From positions 78,560-142,559 of the forward strand of contig NZ_CABFWF030000010.1 in assembly GCF_902153245.2 (NCBI RefSeq): a DNA stretch of 64,000 nt. Reading direction: 5' to 3'. Position 1 is the first letter of the stretch; the number at the start of each line of letters is the position of its first letter. Of the stretch, positions 1 to 9,232 are shown piece after piece. The DNA is from Pseudorhizobium endolithicum (GTDB taxonomy: Bacteria; Pseudomonadota; Alphaproteobacteria; Rhizobiales; Rhizobiaceae). Under the pieces are notes generated by a model that worked only from the letters and a program-made list of their open reading frames with translations, did not search any database and was not told the DNA's origin. The position numbers and the translations under genes are program-made.

Positions 1-495
1 CCATCCCATTGAATGCTCTACCAGCACGCGGTCGAGCTTGCCGTGCAGGATCTGGTCGCGACTGCCGTCAAGTTCTGGCTGGATTGAGCAGAGGTTCTCA
101 TCTCGATAAGTGACGTCTGCGATTATCTGGTGCTAAGCAAGGCCGCGAACGAAGAACTGTTGACATTCCTCAAGGAGATGAGGAGGCGCGCCGGCTAAGC
201 CCTTCGCTCTGGCGGGCGCGGCTCATCTACCGGGCGAGAAAAGCTCGTATGTCGAGCGCCGACGTGATGCGAACCGGACGCCCAAAAGCCATTCTATCTT
301 GATAGGCGAGCGGATTTGTGGCTCCCGCAGCCCTGTCTTCGATTGGATCAGGCGCCCTGCATCGAAGGAGGGATCCACTACGCCTATTCGCTAGCATGTA
401 AGCCATTTGGCGCGCGAGTGGTGCCTATTGATGGAGTTTTCAGATGCGGTGGACTTCGTAAGATTATGTTCTCGCTGGCTGGATCCGAGGACACC
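1..495. other. No assignable gene upstream of the DegT-like gene
   Basis: No recognisable gene is seen here. A short plus-strand open stretch ends at the TAA near 199 and reads like the tail of some protein (it ends K-E-M-R-R-R-A-G), but it is interrupted by stops upstream and I cannot assign it. The reading frame of the following aminotransferase stays open back to 316, but those extra 60 residues do not look like a family N-terminus. Confidence 0.4.
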
Positions 496-1713
496 ATGAC
501 TGTTCCGAAACAAATAATCTATCCTATTCGCTATATCAGACCCTTCTTCGACGCGAATCCGTCCCATGAAGATCGTTTCCGGGAAGAGTTCCGCTCCTTT
601 CTTGATGACGACGTCCACGTTACGGCCTTGGGCCGAGCCAGAGCGGGGCTTTATCTACTCGCAAAGATGGCGCGGCGTGGGGATTGTAACCACGTCGTCA
701 TGCTGCCTTATACAATTCCTGACGTCGTAAACATGATCAGGTTTGCAGGCTGTCAACCCGTCTTCGTCGATACACTCCCGAGCTCTACGAATATCGATAT
801 CGATCATCTTGTTACGTTGCTGGATAATCCAGTCTGCTGCGTGCTGCTGACGCACTATCACGTCAACCAGGATCGCCTTGAAGATGTCCGAGACCTCTGC
901 CGCCGGCGAGATATCCTTTTGTTTGACGATTGCGCAATTGCTCTCGGCGGAGAGCAGGGCGGCGCTCCTCTAGGCACGTGCGCGGACGCGAGTGTCTTTA
1001 GCATGTCGGGTTTCAAGACGCTGAACTACATCTGGGGCGGCGCGGTGACGACCACCAATCCTGAACTCGGCGAGGTTCTGAATGACGAGGTGTCATCCTT
1101 TCCTCGCCTCCGCGCGGAGCATTACAGGCGGCACATGCTCGCAGTTGTGAAATATGATGTCGCCACCCGTGATCCGCTCTTTTCTCGAGTGATCATGCCG
1201 CTCTTTCAAAGAAAAGTTCGAGAAAGCGACAACAACAGCGACCCGATCACCTTCACGCGCATTGAAAGCACCTCCATTGACGATACGATCCGGAGCCGCC
1301 CATCGCTTGGAGCGCTGCGGGAATTGAGCAGGAAGTTCTCCACCGTCAAGGCAAACCTCGCTCACAGAAGACGAATCGCGGCCATCTATGACGAATGGGT
1401 AGGTGAAAAAATGATCTCGGCCGAGACGTCGGCCGCCACGCGCTCTGGCTCATGCTTCATAAACTATCCGATCGTCGTCGAACCGAGCAAGAGAGACTGG
1501 ATTTACAGGGAACTGATCAAGAGCGGGTTCCATGTCGGATTGTCGTCCTATCCCAACGTTCATGAAACGCCTACATTCAGCGACACTCCAGGGCGATCAG
1601 AGAACATCTCGCGAATGGTCCGATCGGCCATCACGCTGCCGACACATCCGAAAGTCACGCCGGATTATGCTGCTGACCTGGGCGAGGCGCTAGGCAAACT
1701 TGTAAAGCATTAG
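496..1713 (+). CDS. DegT/DnrJ/EryC1/StrS-family PLP-dependent aminotransferase-like protein
   Basis: This is a 405-residue protein of the fold used by sugar aminotransferases that act on nucleotide-linked keto sugars in glycan or antibiotic-sugar synthesis. An Asp pair precedes an A-L-G-G stretch (about residues 144-151), as in the cofactor-binding part of the family, and the S-G-F-K segment puts a lysine at about residue 174 where PLP is normally bound. The ATG at 496 is chosen because a GAGG ribosome-binding site lies just upstream and because the longer frame from 316 adds an atypical N-terminus. The substrate cannot be read from the sequence. The GMC oxidoreductase 196 bases downstream on the same strand may be co-transcribed. 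Family is fairly sure, function is not. Confidence 0.75.
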   Translation: MTVPKQIIYPIRYIRPFFDANPSHEDRFREEFRSFLDDDVHVTALGRARAGLYLLAKMARRGDCNHVVMLPYTIPDVVNMIRFAGCQPVFVDTLPSSTNIDIDHLVTLLDNPVCCVLLTHYHVNQDRLEDVRDLCRRRDILLFDDCAIALGGEQGGAPLGTCADASVFSMSGFKTLNYIWGGAVTTTNPELGEVLNDEVSSFPRLRAEHYRRHMLAVVKYDVATRDPLFSRVIMPLFQRKVRESDNNSDPITFTRIESTSIDDTIRSRPSLGALRELSRKFSTVKANLAHRRRIAAIYDEWVGEKMISAETSAATRSGSCFINYPIVVEPSKRDWIYRELIKSGFHVGLSSYPNVHETPTFSDTPGRSENISRMVRSAITLPTHPKVTPDYAADLGEALGKLVKH

Positions 1714-1909
1714 GGTCCGTTTCGGCGAAATGGATTCGATATTCCGTGGACGACGCACGGTGGAAATGAAGGGCTCAGATCGGAGGCACTGTGACCCTGG
1801 CGCCGATACTTGTCTTGTCGCTGCTGCCTGCAAGTCAGCTCCGGCGTCAGTATCCGTCGCGCCCCGGATGCTGTGAGGTCGAATACAACCATTGCTGGGA
1901 GGGCATATT

Positions 1910-3646
1910 GTGCTCATTGAGGGAACAGAAAGCCTCTTCGACAAAACTTGGAACGTCTGCGTCATCGGCGCGGGCCCGGTCGGAATAACGGCAGCGCTGG
2001 AGCTCGCGAGCAACGGTCAGCATGTGCTTCTTCTCGAAAGCGGCGTCATGGAGCCCGATCCCAGCATCCAGGAGCTCTCCGATGCAACCTTAGTCAATCG
2101 CTGCAGCCACGCTGACCTTTCCATCGCTGTGCAAAGAAGCTTCGGTGGAACCTCGAATCTGTGGGGCGCCGCCTGCATTCCTCTCGATCCCATCGACTTC
2201 GAAAGCCGACCGACGGTGACAGGCGCAACCTGGCCCATCAGCTACGATGATTTCGCGTGCTATCTTCCGGATGCGTGTGAATACGCGCAATGTGGCATGC
2301 CGCAGTTCCAAGCCAGCATCGACGGAATGCCGAAAGGGTCCTCTGAGTTTCGCAGCGATGGATTGGTCCGCTACAGCCAGAAGCCTAACTTCGGACGCGC
2401 TTATGAAGAGGCGATCCGATCATCGGCAATGATCGACGTTCGTCTTGGGGTTACAGTAACCGAGCCGCACTTTTCCGAGAGTGGCATAGTCGAAGCGCTG
2501 ACCGTCGTCGATAGGAGCGGGAACCGGGGATTGGTGAGGGCGCAGGTCTTCCTCGTCGCCTGCGGCGGTGTCGAAACCGCTCGCCTCCTGCTATCGGGCC
2601 AAATCAGCGCGCCGTTGCGTTTCGGCGGTGACGATGGCCCCTTGGGGCGAGGCTACATGGGGCACCTCTCCGGCCAGCTCGCTGAAATCGAGATGTTCAA
2701 CGCCTCATTCGACAAAGGCATGGATTTCTTTCGTCCCGAGGGCGGCGCCTATGCCCGCCGCCGTCTCGTCGCTTCGCGCGACATCCAACTAGAGGAGAGC
2801 TTGACCAACATCGCTTTCTGGCCTGTTACCCCAGAGTTCGGCGATCCGGCGCACAGGGATGCGATCCTTTCCCTTGCTTATCTTGTCCTTACCTACCCGC
2901 CTTTGGGGCGACTGGTGGTGAGCGAGGCTATCCGCCAGTTCAACGTTGGCAATCGCGAGATCGCACGCCTGCCTCACGTCGTAAACCTGATACGCGGCTT
3001 CCCTTCAGCTGTCTGCTTCCTACCCCCATTCCTATATCGTCGCCTTGTTGCTCAGCCGAGACTCCCGGGTCTTCATCTCCGCAATCCTGGACGCCGCTAT
3101 GCCTTGCACTACAATGCAGAGCATCTGCCCAATCCGAACTCGCGGATACAACTCGACTCGCGCCGTGATCCAACTGGATGCCACCGGGCCGCAATCAATC
3201 TCCAGTTCTCGCGCTCTGATGCGGAGCCGGTCGTGCGGGCGCATTCAATGTTGGCCGATTGGCTTTCGAAGAACCGGCTGGGAAACTTGATCTGGCGTTG
3301 CCCAAAGGAGCAGCAGGTCGACTATGTCTTGGAGCATGCCCGTGACGGAGTGCACCAGATCGGAACTGCACGCATGGCGGCCACCCCGCAAGACGGCGTG
3401 GTTGACGAGAATTGCTGCGCGTTCGGGTCGCGCAATCTTTATGTCGCTGGGAGCGCAGTCTTTCCGACTTCGGGCCACGCCAACCCTACCCTCTCCGCGA
3501 TAGCGCTCGCGGTCCGCACGAGCCGACATATCGCGTCTCGGTTGTCGAAACTGCCCCGGGTCGCGTCGGCCAAAGCCAAGTGCATGCTGGTAGGAATCGG
3601 TGTCACGGAAGCAACGTTCAAATTCGAACATCTGCTCGGCTGTTGA
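1910..3646 (+). CDS. GMC-family FAD-dependent oxidoreductase
   Basis: This 578-residue flavoprotein probably oxidises an alcohol or sugar hydroxyl (glucose-methanol-choline family). A Rossmann G-A-G-P-V-G motif near the N-terminus ends in the acidic L-L-E-S-G that binds the FAD ribose. The C-terminal GMC domain carries H482 in V-H-Q-I-G-T-A-R-M and N525 in G-H-A-N-P-T, the expected catalytic His/Asn pair, followed by the usual A-L-A-V-R-T tail. I choose the GTG at 1910 because a GGGAGG ribosome-binding site lies 6 bases before it; a TTG at 1892 would add six residues. No signal peptide is seen. The substrate is unknown; sugar-linked alcohols are a guess based on the aminotransferase gene upstream. 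Confidence 0.85.
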   Translation: MLIEGTESLFDKTWNVCVIGAGPVGITAALELASNGQHVLLLESGVMEPDPSIQELSDATLVNRCSHADLSIAVQRSFGGTSNLWGAACIPLDPIDFESRPTVTGATWPISYDDFACYLPDACEYAQCGMPQFQASIDGMPKGSSEFRSDGLVRYSQKPNFGRAYEEAIRSSAMIDVRLGVTVTEPHFSESGIVEALTVVDRSGNRGLVRAQVFLVACGGVETARLLLSGQISAPLRFGGDDGPLGRGYMGHLSGQLAEIEMFNASFDKGMDFFRPEGGAYARRRLVASRDIQLEESLTNIAFWPVTPEFGDPAHRDAILSLAYLVLTYPPLGRLVVSEAIRQFNVGNREIARLPHVVNLIRGFPSAVCFLPPFLYRRLVAQPRLPGLHLRNPGRRYALHYNAEHLPNPNSRIQLDSRRDPTGCHRAAINLQFSRSDAEPVVRAHSMLADWLSKNRLGNLIWRCPKEQQVDYVLEHARDGVHQIGTARMAATPQDGVVDENCCAFGSRNLYVAGSAVFPTSGHANPTLSAIALAVRTSRHIASRLSKLPRVASAKAKCMLVGIGVTEATFKFEHLLGC

Positions 3647-3647
3647 T

Positions 3648-3755
3648 GGCCGCGGCCCCGCCGGCAAGGTCGAGGGCGGCCCGACCCCGAACGTTTGGTT
3701 CGCCCGCGATGAGAGCGAGGCGCAGATGTTCTTCGCCGGCCTAACGTTGAACTAG
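3648..3755 (+). pseudogene. Possible fragment of an SOS-response-associated peptidase (SRAP/YedK-like) gene
   Basis: Right after the GMC gene, one plus-strand frame reads a short stretch with P-N-V-W-F-A-R-D-E-S then M-F-F-A-G-L before a TAG. This resembles the central P-x-W-F-A-x-D-E-x-x-x-x-x-F-F-A-G segment of SRAP/HMCES proteins. No start codon, active-site Cys2 or remaining domain is present, so it can only be a relic. The similarity is short and recalled from memory. Confidence 0.3.
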
Positions 3756-5259
3756 GGGGCAAGCCGGGTGGATCCGGCGATGTCTAGACTAGCGTGAGGC
3801 CGTTGAATGTGGCTTCATCGAGGCTCAGGGCTTCGGCTCGATGCTCATCGGGCGATAAGCTTGCCGTTGGCGTCGAATGTCAATTCGATGGGCGATGCCG
3901 CTGTTGCCGGCGTGCCACTCGCGTTTGCAGTGATGGAAACCGGTCCCGCCACGGACGTCAACATAGAGTAAGGATTTGTTGATGGTGGCAGTTGACCAGG
4001 TGCCCATCGATCGGTGAAATGACCTCCGGGAAGGGATAGATGTACTCGCTGTCGTTAATGTAGGCGGACATAAAGACGGTCCCGCCGTATTCGAAGTCCA
4101 TATCTCAACCACCCACAAGCCTCAGCCATTGCTGCACAAACGGCGACAGCCGACGATCATACGCGCATTCGTGCAGCTTTTAGGCCATGGTCGAGGCTGG
4201 CAGCGACAATGTAAGATGGGTCGAGGCCGATCTGAGGTCCCATTGGACCAATAATCTCGCCACTCATTATGAGTTCTTCTGGCCCATCGGACAGCTGTTC
4301 CGTATTGGCCTTCGGCAAATGTCTTGAATTGCTGCGCAAGGATCACATCGGGCAAGAGCTATCCAACAGCATGGTGAACTGTGAAGCCGTTATGGCCCGC
4401 AATCCGGCATGGCTCGTCAGTGGGCGCTGAATGTGCTTGGCAATGCAAGCATTGATATCGACAGGATCTTAGACGCAGAAGCTTAAGTCCCCTTTACAAA
4501 GTTCGACCGTCTCAAGCAGTTTCGGCGGATCGTGAACCGATATGACGAGACGCAGAGATCTTCTCAGCAGCCCTTCTCTGGCCGCCGCCAACCAGCTGTC
4601 ATACTGTCCGATGACGGATTTTCTATCCTTACAGGTTCGGAAGTCGCAGGCGGTTACCGTGCGCCCGGCCGAGGCTCCCGTCCCTTTCAGCCGGCAAACA
4701 TCGCCGCACTTGATAGCCGAACAGCACCCCGACTTGCGGTGGTAAGAACGGTGAGAGTGGCGGCCCTTCTTCAATAGACGCGGGCCGATGACTGCTAAAA
4801 ATTCTGCTACAAAGGACCCTTGCTAAATACCGCTAAGTGATTGCATTCGCTGATGATCGTCCATAAGGGCAATCCCTCATTATGAGCAGGCGCGCCGCGT
4901 AATCGATCCCGAAATCCTCGTCGCAACAGTATTCGACCAGGCTAGATCGAGCCTCATTGAAGTCGAGGATGGCGTGTCTCCTCTTGTTTTGGAAGCCGCG
5001 CCGCTCGTGGCCGAGGAAAGGGCCGATGGTCGCGAGATTTCATCTATAACCAGCGACACTGAAGCGTCGGATCAGTGTTTGACCGACCGTTGACCGTGTT
5101 CGGCGGCCCAATCTGGCGGTGATCATCAACGCGTGTGACCTGACAACTGGAACGGCTTTTCGCTTCGGTTCAGGTCGCTCCGCCGGATGGCGCTTCGGTG
5201 AAGTCCAGGGTGCAGCGCCCACCGTCGCTAAGGCCGTTGCAGCCTTGGCGCATTCCCAC
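3756..5259. other. Decayed 1.5-kb stretch without an intact gene
   Basis: No long frame has convincing family features. Several short minus-strand frames look protein-like but are broken by stops or shifts: around 3840-4100 two frames together read T-S-V-A-G-P-V-S-I-T-A-N-A-S-G-T-P-A and P-I-E-L-T-F-D-A-N-G-K-L, a style seen in phage-tail or flagellar-hook-like beta proteins. Around 4160-4340 another reads G-E-I-I-G-P-M-G-P-Q-I-G-L-D-P. I interpret the region as a graveyard of gene remnants but cannot name the parents. Confidence 0.4.
4833..5039 (-). pseudogene. Unassigned protein-like fragment without a start codon
   Basis: A 68-codon minus-strand frame between two stops reads R-R-H-A-I-L-D-F-N-E-A-R-S-S-L-V-E-Y-C-C-D-E, then F-G-I-D-Y-A-A-R-L-L, which looks like real coding sequence. 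It has no plausible start, no recognisable domain and no partner gene. I regard it as a possible C-terminal remnant of an unknown gene. Confidence 0.2.
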
Positions 5260-5370
5260 CTACTGAAACTTGATCGGCAGTGTTATTGCTGGTGCTGAGT
5301 GATTAGGTCCAACAACGCAGCCCGACAGTAGAAGCACAGCCAGAGGCGCTGCTGCCAGTTTGCTCTTCAT
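5260..5370 (-). pseudogene. N-terminal remnant of a NodT-family RND efflux outer-membrane lipoprotein
   Basis: The 36-codon frame starts with a clear lipoprotein signal peptide (M-K-S-K, a hydrophobic core, then L-L-S-G-C lipobox) followed by V-V-G-P-N-x-x-A-P-A-I-T-L-P, the hallmark beginning of NodT/OprM-type outer-membrane factors (usual form G-C-x-V-G-P-D-Y-x-x-P). A TAG ends it about 430 residues short of the family length, and nothing downstream restores the protein. It therefore cannot serve as outer-membrane channel for the neighbouring type I secretion system. Confidence 0.6.
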
Positions 5371-5541
5371 CAATCGTTTCCCAGCGCCACGCGAGGCCTA
5401 GCCAGCATCTACCGCGCGTTCTCGCCATGACTCGCAATGTTCAGGATCATTAACAGAATTGAATAACAAAGGGTTCTGCTTCGTCTCTACCCGGGACTGA
5501 GCCTCTAAACCTACCGATGACTGCGACCAGTTTGGGGGGAG

Positions 5542-6096
5542 TTAGTCGGCCTTCAGATTATCCCGCATCGCCTCCACCTGGGACCTCGTCCAATCGACCA
5601 ATCCGGTAGCGTGGTCGTTGTGGACTTCGGCAACCAACAAGGCTGATGATGCCGCACCAATTAAGATCAGGAGCACATTCACCCAGCGGCGAAGCGCTGA
5701 CCCACGCTCTGGACCTACATGTCCAGCTACACTTGTCTGCACAACCTCTTGGAGCTGCTGCTTCAGCCGTAAGCTCAAAAACGCTTCGCTGAACTCAACC
5801 GAGCGGGAAATGCCCTCCAGGCGGGCGTCCAGGCAATCGAGTCTCTGCTCAATCGCACGCCGCCCATCCTCGCCCTCAAATAGCCGCGGGCGTTGCTCAT
5901 CGTTCAACCTGGACTCCAGCCCGCGCGATGCGCGCCGTTGAAGGATGACCGGTGATATTTGTTCCAAACCATCTGGCCGCCCCGGAAGATTACCAGCACC
6001 AGTTTCAGCGGGTCCGATATCGTTGAGGCTGGCTGCTATGGCGTGAACATCGCGGTCGAACACGTCCGAACCTGCATTCAATTCGCTACGCGACAT
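5542..6096 (-). CDS. Hypothetical single-pass membrane protein at the end of the type I secretion operon
   Basis: The protein has 184 residues and no family I recognise. The first two thirds are polar and charged, with a helix-rich stretch rich in Arg/Glu/Leu (about 75-120) that could form a coiled coil. A hydrophobic segment at about 139-158 is flanked by R-R-W in front and by a polar C-terminus, suggesting a tail-anchored or single-pass inner-membrane topology. It begins 35 bases after the HlyD-like gene on the same strand, so it is probably the last gene of the exporter operon and may assist assembly or retention of the giant substrate. That role is inferred from position only. Confidence 0.6.
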   Translation of the reverse strand: MSRSELNAGSDVFDRDVHAIAASLNDIGPAETGAGNLPGRPDGLEQISPVILQRRASRGLESRLNDEQRPRLFEGEDGRRAIEQRLDCLDARLEGISRSVEFSEAFLSLRLKQQLQEVVQTSVAGHVGPERGSALRRWVNVLLILIGAASSALLVAEVHNDHATGLVDWTRSQVEAMRDNLKAD

Positions 6097-6131
6097 GATA
6101 ATTCTCCTGCTTTGTTCGGAACGGGCCCTAC

Positions 6132-7442
6132 TTAGGCCTCGCGCATCGCATGCGTAATCTGATCGGTAATGGGTTTGATTAAGTAGGACAGGATAGAACG
6201 TGCTTCTGTCTGCACGAAAACCTCTGCGGGCATGCCCGGCTTCAAGACTTGCGTGCCGACCTTGTCCAGCTCGTCATCCGGGATGCGTAGCCTGGCCAGG
6301 TAGTAGGAGGTATTAGTCTGCTGGTCATGCGTAAGGTCAGCCGAGATATCGATGACGCTTGCCAGCAGTTCGGGCGTGACCCGCTGGCTGAGGCTGGTGA
6401 GGCGGATACGTGCGTTTTGGCCACTATGGACCTGATCGATGTCGGTGGGTGATAGCTTTGCTTCAACAATGAGCTCGTCATCGTGGGGGATGATGCTCAC
6501 CAGGGTTTCGCCAGGCGCAGCAACGCTGCCGATCGTGTGAATGTTAAGCTCGTGAAGAGAGCCCGTCATCGGGGCACGGATGTCCAGACGCCGGATCTTG
6601 TCTTGCGCGGCGATGCGCTCCTCGGAAAATTTGGCGATCTCGGCCCGCTTGAGGTCAAGTTCCGTCAGAACGCTTTCGTAGAAGGCCTCGTCGATCTGCG
6701 CCAGCTTCAGTTCCGCCTGGGTCCTGGCCTGTTGGGTTTCGATGATCTCCGCCGTAAGCGCCGCCTGGCTCCCGCCGAGCGACGCCCTTTCCCGCTGGAT
6801 CGCAATCAATTGCGAGTGCATGATCAGACCACGGTCGTTGAGCTTTGTGTAACGACTCAGTTGATCGTCAACGAGGACTATGTTGTCATCGACGGCATCC
6901 CTCTGGGCTTCCAGCGCTGACACCTGCTCCTCGAGCTGCGCCACCTGTTTTGCAAGTTGCGCCTTCTGACTTGCTCTCGTCGCGGCTCTTGCCGCCATCA
7001 GCTCCTTCTGCGCCTCGATTAGGAGCGCGCGTCGCTCTTGCGGAACGGAGGCGAAATCCTCCGGCACGTCGATATCGTCGCGATTGGCCTGCTCTGCGAG
7101 AAGCCGTGATTCCTGCGCCAGAAGCTGCAGGAGCTGGTTTTCGATGATCCCGAGATTGGCCTGTGCCATGGTTCCGTCAAGCCGGAACAGAAGCTGACCG
7201 GCTTCGACCTTGTCTCCTTCAGAGACAACAATGTCGGCGATGATCCCACCATCGGCATGCTCGACCTGTTTGGCACGACCGAGGACGATGATCTTGCCAC
7301 TCGACATCACCGCGCCGTTGATTTCGGCCCAATTGGCGGCTGCCGCAAAGCCTCCTAGAAACACGCCAGCGATGGTGAGGGAGAGGGCGATCTGCCGTTT
7401 GATTGACCGGCTGATCACATGATCCAGGGCATTATACTGCAT
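6132..7442 (-). CDS. HlyD-family type I secretion periplasmic adaptor (PrsE-like)
   Basis: This 436-residue membrane-fusion protein links the inner-membrane ABC exporter to an outer-membrane channel. A short cytoplasmic N-terminus is followed by one membrane segment (about residues 15-36), then the lipoyl-like half motif with V-E-H-A-D-G-G-I-I and V-x-E-G-D-x-V-x-A-G-Q-L-L, long coiled-coil hairpins in the middle, and the typical C-terminal G-M-P-A-E-V-F-V-Q-T and L-x-P-I-T-D. The ATG at 7442 has a GGAAAGG ribosome-binding site and overlaps the last 11 bases of the ABC gene, so translation is probably coupled. An upstream in-frame start at 7490 lies inside the ABC gene and is less likely. No TolC-type partner is present in the window. 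Confidence 0.9.
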   Translation of the reverse strand: MQYNALDHVISRSIKRQIALSLTIAGVFLGGFAAAANWAEINGAVMSSGKIIVLGRAKQVEHADGGIIADIVVSEGDKVEAGQLLFRLDGTMAQANLGIIENQLLQLLAQESRLLAEQANRDDIDVPEDFASVPQERRALLIEAQKELMAARAATRASQKAQLAKQVAQLEEQVSALEAQRDAVDDNIVLVDDQLSRYTKLNDRGLIMHSQLIAIQRERASLGGSQAALTAEIIETQQARTQAELKLAQIDEAFYESVLTELDLKRAEIAKFSEERIAAQDKIRRLDIRAPMTGSLHELNIHTIGSVAAPGETLVSIIPHDDELIVEAKLSPTDIDQVHSGQNARIRLTSLSQRVTPELLASVIDISADLTHDQQTNTSYYLARLRIPDDELDKVGTQVLKPGMPAEVFVQTEARSILSYLIKPITDQITHAMREA

Positions 7443-9159
7443 TGACCAGCGCCTTTCCCGACTGCATTGACCCGTTGAGGATGGAGACATTCGTCAACAG
7501 CTGATCCTTGTCTCCGAACGCGACCTGTCGGCCACCCTGGATGATCAGCAGCTTGTTGACGGACAATAGTGCACTGCTTCGATGCGCCACCACCACGACA
7601 ATGCCGCCCCGCTGGCGAACCTCCAGGATCGCGCGGCTCAGCGCCTGTTCCCCTTCCACGTCCAGATTTGAGTTGGGCTCATCCAGCACGATCAGGAAGG
7701 GATTGCCGAAGAGGGCACGGGCCAAACCGATCCTCTGCCGCTGCCCGGCCGACAACCTGGCCCCGCCGTCGCCGATCATCGTATTATAACCGTCAGGAAG
7801 TCCCGCAATCAGATTGTGAACACCTGCAAGTTTGGCCGCAGCGACGATGGACACGACGTCAGCGTCCTTATCGAAGCGTGCGATATTGTCACCGACCGTT
7901 CCGTCGAAGAGTTCCACATCTTGAGGCAGGTAACCAATGAAACGCCCGCGCTCGTCTTCCGTCCATTGATCGGTGGTAGAGCCGTCGAGCCGGATCGCCC
8001 CCTTCAGCACCGGCCAGACGCCGACCAGTGCACGTGCAAAGCTTGTCTTGCCCGAACCGGAGCCGCCGATCACACCAAGTCCGTCGCCAGCCTTCAGCCT
8101 CAGAGCCACGTCCTGCAACAGCACCACGGGCTCCGCCGGCGCACTGGTGGCCATGTCTTCGATCGACAGCTCGTCCTTGGGAAGCGGAAGTCCCTCTAGC
8201 CCGCGATCGACGTCGCATTGCAACAGAACCTGGTTGAGCCGTCCCATCGCCTGGCGGCTTGCCACGAAAGAGGGCCAATGTGAAACGGCCTGTTCGATCG
8301 GTGAGATCGCGCGTGCCATGATGACGGACGAGGCGATCATAACGCCGCCGGAAATCTCCTGCTGGATAGCCAGATATGCCCCCAGCCCCAGCATCGCTGA
8401 CTGCAGCATCATGCGCAGGAGCTTGATCGTCGAGGAATAGAAGTTGCTGCGGTCGGTGGCCTGCTGCTGGGCATAGAAATAGGGAGTAACAAGCTCGCCA
8501 TATCGTTGCGATAGCCGACCCGTCATCCCCATGGCCCCGATCACTTCGGCATTTCTGCGGGCCGTCTCCATGACCTTCGACTGGGCCGCCGTCGTTTGGC
8601 CGACCTCCTTCGTTGTGGTCCGCGACGAATACTCGTTGAAGACCACAAGCAGGAAGATGAGAGCGCCGCCGGCAAGCGCCAGGAAGCCAAGGGCGCTGTG
8701 CATCACGAAGATCAACAGGAAGTAGAAGGGCATGAAAGGCAGGTCGAAGATCGATGATGGCCCAGGCGAGCCGAGAAATCGCCGTATCGTGTCTAGATCG
8801 CGGTTCGGGTGAAGGCCCGCGCTCTTGCCCCCCAGCAGCACGGGCAGCCGGATGTTGGCCCGCAGCACCGGGTTCGTAAGCCGGGTGTAGACGAGCATGC
8901 TGACCCTCAGCAGCGCCTTTGATCTCAAGATGTCCAATAGCCCGCTGAGGCTATAAAGGCCAATGGTGATGGCCGAGAGAACGAGGAGGGTTGGAACGCT
9001 GCCGCTCGCCAGCACCCGGTCATAGACCTGAAGCATGAAGATCGGCCCGGTCAGCATCAGCACGTTGAGCACTGCGCTGACGATGAAGATGCCCAGGAAG
9101 GCAGATCGACACGCCTTGATGGCACCGGAAACGGAAGGTCTGGTAGAACTGGAGAACAT
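7432..9159 (-). CDS. Type I secretion ABC transporter, permease fused to ATPase (PrsD/PrtD-like)
   Basis: The 575-residue protein exports the giant protein encoded just upstream. An N-terminal membrane domain starts with about two predicted segments (F-I-V-S-A-V-L-N-V-L-M-L) and the family motif G-P-I-F-M-L-Q-V-Y-D-R-V-L. The ATPase half has Walker A G-G-S-G-S-G-K-T at about residue 364, signature L-S-A-G-Q near 469 (LSGGQ variant common in this subfamily) and Walker B L-I-V-L-D-E-P near 489. No peptidase C39 or C39-like domain is seen, which fits the PrtD/PrsD class that reads an uncleaved C-terminal signal. The start at 9159 has an AAGGGTGAG ribosome-binding site. The gene begins 73 bases after the giant gene. 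Confidence 0.93.
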   Translation of the reverse strand: MFSSSTRPSVSGAIKACRSAFLGIFIVSAVLNVLMLTGPIFMLQVYDRVLASGSVPTLLVLSAITIGLYSLSGLLDILRSKALLRVSMLVYTRLTNPVLRANIRLPVLLGGKSAGLHPNRDLDTIRRFLGSPGPSSIFDLPFMPFYFLLIFVMHSALGFLALAGGALIFLLVVFNEYSSRTTTKEVGQTTAAQSKVMETARRNAEVIGAMGMTGRLSQRYGELVTPYFYAQQQATDRSNFYSSTIKLLRMMLQSAMLGLGAYLAIQQEISGGVMIASSVIMARAISPIEQAVSHWPSFVASRQAMGRLNQVLLQCDVDRGLEGLPLPKDELSIEDMATSAPAEPVVLLQDVALRLKAGDGLGVIGGSGSGKTSFARALVGVWPVLKGAIRLDGSTTDQWTEDERGRFIGYLPQDVELFDGTVGDNIARFDKDADVVSIVAAAKLAGVHNLIAGLPDGYNTMIGDGGARLSAGQRQRIGLARALFGNPFLIVLDEPNSNLDVEGEQALSRAILEVRQRGGIVVVVAHRSSALLSVNKLLIIQGGRQVAFGDKDQLLTNVSILNGSMQSGKALVNAV

Positions 9160-9232
9160 ACTCTTCTCACCCTTACGCTGAATGGTTCGCCTTTCGTTGG
9201 ATCGGCGGCGCTCCACCCGCCGCCGGTCTCAC

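Noticed and set aside
5260..5370. NodT-like fragment as the outer-membrane partner of the type I exporter
   Set aside because: It encodes only the signal peptide and a few residues, and it belongs to the RND efflux branch; the exporter must use a TolC encoded elsewhere.
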